Assembly (NCBI GenBank): GCA_026709265.1
Contig: JAPOTI010000100.1
Span: 1 to 40,060, forward strand
DNA length: 40,060 nucleotides
Origin: Paracoccaceae bacterium
GTDB taxonomy: Bacteria > Pseudomonadota > Alphaproteobacteria > Rhodobacterales > Rhodobacteraceae
Direction of reading: 5' to 3'
Shown here: piece by piece, positions 35,324 to 40,060 of the stretch
How the letters are laid out: every line of letters starts with the position of its first letter
Position numbering within the stretch: the first letter of the stretch is position 1
The notes under the pieces: model-generated
Seen by the model: the letters and a program-made list of their open reading frames with translations, nothing else
Database searches by the model: none
What the model was told of the DNA's origin: nothing
Position numbers and translations under genes: made by a program

Positions 35324-36063
35324 AACTGATTGCTGTCGACAATATCAGTGTTCGATACGGTCACCATCTTGCACTGAAAAATGTCAGTCTATGTGTCAGC
35401 CCCGGTGAAATCGTTACCATCGTCGGGCCGAACGGATCCGGAAAAACGAGCCTGCTCAGGGCCATCATCGGCGCGATACGGCCCGATACCGGGACGATCA
35501 CACGCAAGCCGGGGCTGGTTATTGGCCATGTGCCCCAACGTTTGCATATCGATCGTACACTGCCCATGACCGTCGAGCGTTTTATTCGGCTGACAGATCG
35601 GGGCAGTCGCGGTGATTGCGTTTCAGCTCTCCGCAGGGTCTCTGCCCCAAACCTGTTGACACGGCAATTGTCACAGCTTTCCGGCGGGCAGTTCCAGCGC
35701 GTGTTGCTGGCACGGGCCCTCGCGAATCAACCGGATATACTTCTTCTGGATGAAGCCGCCCAGGGGCTCGACCAGCCCGGCTCAGCAACATTTTACCAGC
35801 TGATCGACAGGGTTCGCCTGGACACCGGGTGCGCTATATTGATGGTCAGTCACGAACTGCATGTCGTCATGAGTGCATCAGACCGGGTGGTCTGTCTCAA
35901 CACGCATGTCTGCTGTGAGGGAACACCTGCACGCGTCGCCTCCGCGCCAGAATATCGTGCCCTGTTTGGAAGCCATACCAAGGGCGCGTTGGCACTCTAC
36001 CGACACGACCATGACCACCTCCACGACCATCAAGATGATGAATCATGCTCGACGATTTCATGA
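35320..36063 (+). CDS. znuC: Zinc ABC transporter, ATP-binding protein
   Basis: This ATPase subunit of the ZnuABC importer sits at the inner face of the cytoplasmic membrane. The 247-residue protein has Walker A GPNGSGKT at 36-43, ABC signature LSGGQ at 120-124, Walker B ILLLDE at 140-145, and the switch histidine in VSHEL. The tail is His/Asp rich (RHDHDHLHDHQDDE near residues 229-242), a feature seen in some ZnuC proteins and possibly a zinc sensor. ATG overlaps the zur stop by four bases, and the gene overlaps znuB by 19 bases, so zur-znuC-znuB is one translationally coupled operon. Confidence 0.94.
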   Translation: MKLIAVDNISVRYGHHLALKNVSLCVSPGEIVTIVGPNGSGKTSLLRAIIGAIRPDTGTITRKPGLVIGHVPQRLHIDRTLPMTVERFIRLTDRGSRGDCVSALRRVSAPNLLTRQLSQLSGGQFQRVLLARALANQPDILLLDEAAQGLDQPGSATFYQLIDRVRLDTGCAILMVSHELHVVMSASDRVVCLNTHVCCEGTPARVASAPEYRALFGSHTKGALALYRHDHDHLHDHQDDESCSTIS

Positions 36064-36842
36064 TTCGTGCCGCATTGGCAGGCGTTGGCGTTGCCATCGC
36101 GTCGGCACCTTTGGGCTGTTTCGTCGTTTGGCGTCGCATGGCCTATTTCGGGGATGCAACCGCACATGCAGCGATGCTGGGTATTGCGATGTCACTGGCA
36201 CTGCAGATATCGATCTTTCCAGGGGTGTTGGCTCTCACACTGCTGATGGCCGTGATGGTCATCGTGTTGAGCGGGCGTGGCTATGCCATGGACACGCTTC
36301 TCGGCGTTCTGGCCCATTCCGCACTCGCCTTTGGGCTTGTCGCGGTTTCATTCCTGTCTGGTATCCGCATTGATTTGATTGCCTATCTCATCGGCGATAT
36401 CCTCGCGGTTTCGCACAGCGACCTGCTGGTCATCTGGGGCGGCGCGGCATTCGTAGTCGGGTTGATGGCGTGGCGCTGGTCACCTTTACTCGCAGCAACG
36501 CTTAATGAGGAATTGGCATATGCCAGTGGACATCATCCACGGCGCGAACAATTGATTGTGACATTGGCGCTGGCGACCACCGTTGCTGTCTCTATACAGG
36601 TCGTCGGTGTTCTCCTGATTGCTGCGATGCTGATCATTCCCGCCGCCACCGCACGCTACCTCGCGCGAACACCTGAATCCATGGCCGTCATCGCCGCACT
36701 GATTGGTTCAGTTGCCGCAGTTGGCGGTTTGCGCTTATCCTATCTCTTTGACACCCCCGCCGGACCGTCCATTGTCAGCACCGCCGCCATCCTGTTTGCC
36801 GGAATCAGTCTGACAGGCTGGATCAGTCATCGCAGAGAGTAA
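36045..36842 (+). CDS. znuB: Zinc ABC transporter, permease
   Basis: This integral membrane subunit of the zinc importer belongs to the ABC-3 family. The 265-residue protein has about eight hydrophobic helices (for example around 10-30, 50-75, 85-110, 125-150, 170-195, 215-240). The RMAYFGDATAHAAMLGIA segment near 29-46 is the family's conserved cytoplasmic region, where most members have S-H-A. ATG 36045 lies within the end of znuC (19-base overlap). It is the last gene of the zur operon. Confidence 0.93.
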   Translation: MLDDFMIRAALAGVGVAIASAPLGCFVVWRRMAYFGDATAHAAMLGIAMSLALQISIFPGVLALTLLMAVMVIVLSGRGYAMDTLLGVLAHSALAFGLVAVSFLSGIRIDLIAYLIGDILAVSHSDLLVIWGGAAFVVGLMAWRWSPLLAATLNEELAYASGHHPRREQLIVTLALATTVAVSIQVVGVLLIAAMLIIPAATARYLARTPESMAVIAALIGSVAAVGGLRLSYLFDTPAGPSIVSTAAILFAGISLTGWISHRRE

Positions 36843-37014
36843 GAGAGCCCTGATGCGGGTCTGATCGAAAGTCCGGTCACAAACTGGTGGTCTTGTCATT
36901 CCGGTCACGGCGATAGCCTATGGCTGTGGCGTGGCACGAGGCGGGCAACCGTCTTCATCGCAGAAGATCCCCGGCGGAAGTTGAAAGCGGTTTGATCACA
37001 TTTGACAGAGGGGT

Positions 37015-37449
37015 TTATTGCGGCTCAGCACTGCCCAATTCAGCGAGTAGGCTTTTGAGGAGTTCGGCACGATCCTGTCCGATCTTCCCGGCAATCTGCA
37101 CTTCTTCCTGTCGTGCTTCGGCCCGCACCTGTCCAATGCGTTTGCGGCCAAGTGCCGTGATGTCGAGATTGATCTTGCGGTGGTCGGATGTTGCAATCCG
37201 ACGGTGAACAAGCCCGTCAGCGACCATGCGATCCACCAATTTCGTGAGCGTGGATGGATTCATCAGGACCAGTTCAGCGAGATCGCCCATCGTGAGATTG
37301 TCACCATTCTCAAGGATCTCCATGACGCGCCAGGCTTCAACCTGCACGCCGAACTGCTTCAAGCGGTGTGTCAAAGACGTGTGGACTCTTCTGTGGGCGG
37401 TCGCGAGCGAATAGGAAATATAGGACTGGACCGGGAAACTGCTCTTCAT
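37015..37449 (-). CDS. MarR-family transcriptional regulator
   Basis: This 144-residue winged-helix regulator of the MarR family typically represses a neighbouring gene and is released by a small ligand. The HTH region LTMGDLAELVLMNPSTLTKLVDRMVADGLVHR is followed by the wing with ATSDHRKINLDITALGRK, the DxR-x(n)-LT-x-G pattern of the family. ATG 37449 was chosen; a TTG at 37476 would add nine residues. It is divergent from the AmiC-like gene with about 120 bases between starts, including a -35/-10 promoter for that gene. MarR is therefore a candidate regulator of it. The ligand is unknown. Confidence 0.88.
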   Translation of the reverse strand: MKSSFPVQSYISYSLATAHRRVHTSLTHRLKQFGVQVEAWRVMEILENGDNLTMGDLAELVLMNPSTLTKLVDRMVADGLVHRRIATSDHRKINLDITALGRKRIGQVRAEARQEEVQIAGKIGQDRAELLKSLLAELGSAEPQ

Positions 37450-37485
37450 GTCGAAATTTATCCGTTCGATTAACAATCATATTAT

Positions 37486-37514
37486 TTGACTTGGAAACTA
37501 ATTTCAACGACAAT
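37486..37514 (+). promoter_or_regulatory. Likely sigma-70-type promoter of the AmiC-like gene
   Basis: TTGACT (37486-37491), a 17-base spacer, then GACAAT (37509-37514) fit a housekeeping promoter in the gap between the divergent marR-like and AmiC-like genes. Transcription would start near 37521, which makes an ATG at 37523 effectively leaderless and favours the ATG at 37568. The surrounding 60 bases are AT-rich. No clear MarR palindrome could be fixed. Confidence 0.5.
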
Positions 37515-37567
37515 TCAAAATTATGCGCGGGGTCTCGTACAATCAGGCCAGAAAAACACAGTCAGCG

Positions 37568-38677
37568 ATGTCTATATTCCCGCTCAGCGAGTTAAAAGAC
37601 CTGGAGGGCGATCGACTTGCCAGGCGCGGAGCAGCCTTCCGGATTGGTTTGCTCATTCCCATGTGCGGATCAGCCGGAATCTGGGCTCCCTCCTGCATTT
37701 CAAGTGCCCAGCTCGCCGTGACAGAACTCAATAATGGCGACGGCATTGGCGGACGACCTGTCGAGCTGATCATCATCGATTCGGCGCTTGAAGCACCGAC
37801 ACCCGTCGAAGCTGTCATCAACTCTCTCATCGGGACCAACGCCATCGACGCAATCGTTGGCATGCATATCAGTGCCGTTCGCCAGAACTTGCGCAAGATC
37901 GTCAAGCAGCGTGTACCTTATGTCTATACCCCGCTTTATGAAGGTGGGGAAAGAACCCGGGGGATCTTCGCCATTGGGGACACGCCAGAGCATCAACTCG
38001 GGCCAGCACTCCAATATTTTCATGACGAGAGGAAGATCAAACGCTGGGCACTGATCGGTAATGACTATGTCTGGCCACGGGCTTCGAACAATTATGCCAA
38101 ACGCAAATTGAAGGATCTCGGATCGAACGTTGCGTTGGAACGCTATCTGCCCTTTGGTATATTGGATATGTGTTCTGTCATCTCTGAGCTGGAGACCAGC
38201 GGTGCAGAAGCTGTCCTGATCTCACTCGTAGGACAGGATGCTGTTCACTTTAACCGCACGTTTGGCGCGACCCAGCTCCATGAAAAAATGCTGCGATTTT
38301 CCTGTGCAATTGAGGAAAATGGCCTCTTGGCATCTGGCGCTGACAACCTGATCGAACTCTATTCCGCCGCCTCCTATTTCGGGTCGGTAGAGACAAACGC
38401 AAACAACATCTTCAAGGAAAAATATTACGGAATCCACGGTGAGAATGCCCCGGTCTTGAATGCGCTGGGACAGTCCACTTACGAAGGTGTTCAGTTTCTC
38501 GCAGGGTTGCTCATGCATCATCAAGATGACTGGAGGCAGCAAAACAGCCTCCTGTCTCCACAGGTGACCTACCGCAGTATCCGGCGCGAGAAGTCGGATG
38601 GAAAACTTGCAAACATGCGACCCGTTTACCTGGCCAAGGCCAATGGCGTGCTTTTTGATATCTTTAAAAATTTATAA
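37568..38677 (+). CDS. AmiC/UrtA-like amide- or urea-binding protein without signal peptide
   Basis: This 369-residue protein has the periplasmic-binding fold type I (Peripla_BP_5/6) of the AmiC and UrtA group. It shows the N-terminal strand FRIGLLIPMCGSAGIWAPS, then AQLAVTELNN with GIGGRPVELII, and the inter-lobe GNDYVWPRASNNYAKRKL segment that in AmiC reads SDYIYPRESN. There is no signal peptide or lipobox, so it should be cytosolic, like AmiC, which senses amides and controls an antiterminator. No AmiR-like partner or ABC transporter genes lie nearby. ATG 37568 is preferred; ATG 37523 would be leaderless given the promoter. The divergent MarR may regulate it. A sensory role is inferred, not shown. 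Confidence 0.78.
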   Translation: MSIFPLSELKDLEGDRLARRGAAFRIGLLIPMCGSAGIWAPSCISSAQLAVTELNNGDGIGGRPVELIIIDSALEAPTPVEAVINSLIGTNAIDAIVGMHISAVRQNLRKIVKQRVPYVYTPLYEGGERTRGIFAIGDTPEHQLGPALQYFHDERKIKRWALIGNDYVWPRASNNYAKRKLKDLGSNVALERYLPFGILDMCSVISELETSGAEAVLISLVGQDAVHFNRTFGATQLHEKMLRFSCAIEENGLLASGADNLIELYSAASYFGSVETNANNIFKEKYYGIHGENAPVLNALGQSTYEGVQFLAGLLMHHQDDWRQQNSLLSPQVTYRSIRREKSDGKLANMRPVYLAKANGVLFDIFKNL

Positions 38678-38751
38678 AAAACAGTTACATAGCTATTTTT
38701 ATTTCAATCGGAAAATAAAATACTTGAAATGGAAAATGATTTCCTCCATCT

Positions 38752-38798
38752 TTTGCTGAATTTTTGACGACGCCAAGCAACTCAAGAAATTCAGCAAA
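38752..38798 (+). promoter_or_regulatory. Stem-loop just upstream of the flotillin-like gene
   Basis: TTTGCTGAATTT (38752-38763) and AAATTCAGCAAA (38787-38798) are perfect 12-base inverted repeats, with a G-T and a C-G pair extending the stem outward. The loop is about 23 bases. The right arm ends five bases before the Shine-Dalgarno GGGAGA (38803-38808) of the following gene. It could be an mRNA leader structure affecting translation or stability, or an operator. It lacks the downstream U-run of an intrinsic terminator. Confidence 0.6.
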
Positions 38799-38814
38799 GG
38801 TCGGGAGATCGCCT

Positions 38815-40060
38815 GTGGGTTGGATCGTTTTTTCCATCGTCGCTATCGTCCTGCTGCTTATCAGCATTTGGGTTCTACAAAGATTTTATGCCAAGGCGGC
38901 ATTAAATTCTGCGTTGGTCCGCACCGGTTTTGGTGGTCAACGCGTCATCCTGAGTGGCGGCTGCCTCGCCTTCCCGATCATTCATCAAATCCAGCGTGTC
39001 AATATGAGTGCCATCTCCATTGATGTGACCCGCACCGAAAAAGACGCCCTTCTGACGGCTGATCAGCTTCGTGTCGACATTGAGATGGAGTTTGATTTTC
39101 AGGTCCTGCCATCTCAAGACGGCGTTGCAGCTGCAGCACAATCGCTTGGCAAACGTGTGGAACGCGGTGGCGAAGGAATTGAAGATATCGTTCGCGGATC
39201 CCTTGTAGCAGCCATGCAAAACGCGGCCGCAAAGAAACAACTGGCAGATTTGCACAGCGCCCGCTCCGATCTGACCGAAGATATCCAGAACGCGGTTGAA
39301 AACCAGGTCAAGAGACTGGGGCTCAACCTCATATCGGCATCCATTATCCGCATTGACCAAAGCGACCTATCTCAATTTGACGAGCGGAATGCGTTTGATG
39401 CGCAAGGGATGCGTCGCCATGCAGAATTGATATCCAAACAGCGACGTGAACGGGTTCGGATCGAAACCGAGACCGAGATTGCGATACGCGAAAGCGGTCT
39501 CGCCAAACATCAAAGGCAGCTGGAAATCGAACGCTCTGAAAAGGAAGCCTCGATTGCCAGTCAGGAAGCCATTGATCGGCTTGAAGCCGAGACTCGTGCG
39601 AAGACAGCCAAGGCACAGTCCGATGCCGATCTCGAGACCGAACGCGCCCGTATTGAGACGGCGCAGAGGATCAAGGCCGCACAAGTTGCCACTGACCAGG
39701 AGCTTCGTCGTTCAGAAATGACGGCAATTCGCAATCTCGAAGAGGCAAAAATCGAGAATGAAGCCCATCTGACAAAGCTGAGGACAGAAGAATTCAAGAC
39801 AAAAGCTGCGGAAGAATCTGCACGTATCCAGATCGTGCTAGCGACAGAGGACGTCCAGGCCAAGAAAGAACTCGCTGTCGCCCAACGCGAGCACGACACC
39901 GCGCAGGCACGCCTCATGAAAGAGTTGGAACTCTGTGATCTGCAGGCGAAAAGCGATGCTGAAACGCTCGCCACCAAGACCCGGGCAGAAGCCGAAGCAA
40001 AAGAAGTAACTGCTCACCCCCATGATTCCGTCCTGATGCCGGGCCGCCCGCAGGCGCGGG
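38815..40060 (+). CDS. Flotillin/YqiK-like SPFH protein, 3' end missing or interrupted
   Basis: This membrane-anchored SPFH scaffold protein of the flotillin family organises membrane microdomains. An N-terminal membrane helix (WIVFSIVAIVLLLISIWVL, residues 3-21) is followed by the SPFH region (RTGFGGQRVILSGGCLAFP, then MSAISIDVTRTEKDALLTAD), and from about residue 195 by a long charged Ala/Glu-rich coiled coil. The GTG start at 38815 follows GGGAGA at 38803-38808. The coiled coil runs normally to AEAEAKEV near 40008 and then turns into TAHPHDSVLMPGRP, which is not flotillin-like. The frame stays open to the window edge. The change coincides with a GTAAC that may be the start of an insertion element, so the gene is probably disrupted. 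Confidence 0.8.
   Translation, partial: MGWIVFSIVAIVLLLISIWVLQRFYAKAALNSALVRTGFGGQRVILSGGCLAFPIIHQIQRVNMSAISIDVTRTEKDALLTADQLRVDIEMEFDFQVLPSQDGVAAAAQSLGKRVERGGEGIEDIVRGSLVAAMQNAAAKKQLADLHSARSDLTEDIQNAVENQVKRLGLNLISASIIRIDQSDLSQFDERNAFDAQGMRRHAELISKQRRERVRIETETEIAIRESGLAKHQRQLEIERSEKEASIASQEAIDRLEAETRAKTAKAQSDADLETERARIETAQRIKAAQVATDQELRRSEMTAIRNLEEAKIENEAHLTKLRTEEFKTKAAEESARIQIVLATEDVQAKKELAVAQREHDTAQARLMKELELCDLQAKSDAETLATKTRAEAEAKEVTAHPHDSVLMPGRPQAR
40006..40060. mobile_element. Possible left end of an IS66-type insertion element
   Basis: From GTAACTGCTCACCCCC at 40006 the sequence becomes much more GC-rich and the flotillin coiled-coil reading ends. IS66-family terminal inverted repeats generally begin with GTAA, so this could be an element's terminus inserted into the flotillin gene. 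Only 55 bases are visible, and no transposase is in view. A true divergent C-terminus or a contig-end artefact are the alternatives. Confidence 0.35.

Overview
This window looks like a chromosome segment of an alphaproteobacterium. The support is family-level: an outer-membrane porin with a C-terminal aromatic residue, a glgP-glgB-glgC-glgA-glgX-malQ-pgm glycogen operon, a Zur-box-controlled znuA / zur-znuCB divergon with the alphaproteobacterial type of palindrome, and small TacAT, RelBE and BrnTA toxin-antitoxin pairs. I cannot place it to genus.

Layout. Positions 1-2530 are an accessory strip: the tail of a serine-recombinase-like gene, a GC-rich DUF1778/GNAT toxin-antitoxin pair, intergenic repeats, a decayed IS21-type transposase fragment, and a RelB-like antitoxin whose RelE toxin gene is broken. 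Positions 2533-6000 hold manC (GDP-mannose supply), a sterol-desaturase-superfamily membrane hydroxylase and an NAD-dependent epimerase/dehydratase. A long gene-poor stretch leads to a large porin (6833-8407, minus), which has a 15-G tract upstream, and then to a remnant of a BKACE-type gene.

From 9284 to 27228 everything is on the minus strand. Read 5' to 3' it is glgP, glgB, glgC, glgA, glgX, malQ, pgm, then a roughly 300 bp gap, then gcvT, gcvH, gcvP. Most neighbours in the glycogen block overlap or nearly touch. Enolase follows at 27418-28713, then a BrnT/BrnA pair.

Positions 30197-33403 hold a glycerate 2-kinase divergent from a GH13 subfamily 18 phosphorylase. The best inference is glucosylglycerate phosphorylase. 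It would release glucose-1-phosphate, which feeds pgm and glgC, and D-glycerate, which feeds the kinase and then enolase. Glycogen, glucosylglycerate and lower glycolysis are therefore linked in about 25 kb.

Positions 33560-36842 are the zinc uptake module. ZnuA has a long His/Asp loop with an exact internal DNA duplication. A MarR regulator is divergent from a cytosolic AmiC-like ligand-binding protein. The window ends in a flotillin/YqiK-like gene that appears to be interrupted at about 40006 by sequence resembling the end of an IS66-type element.

No CRISPR array, rRNA or convincing tRNA was seen.
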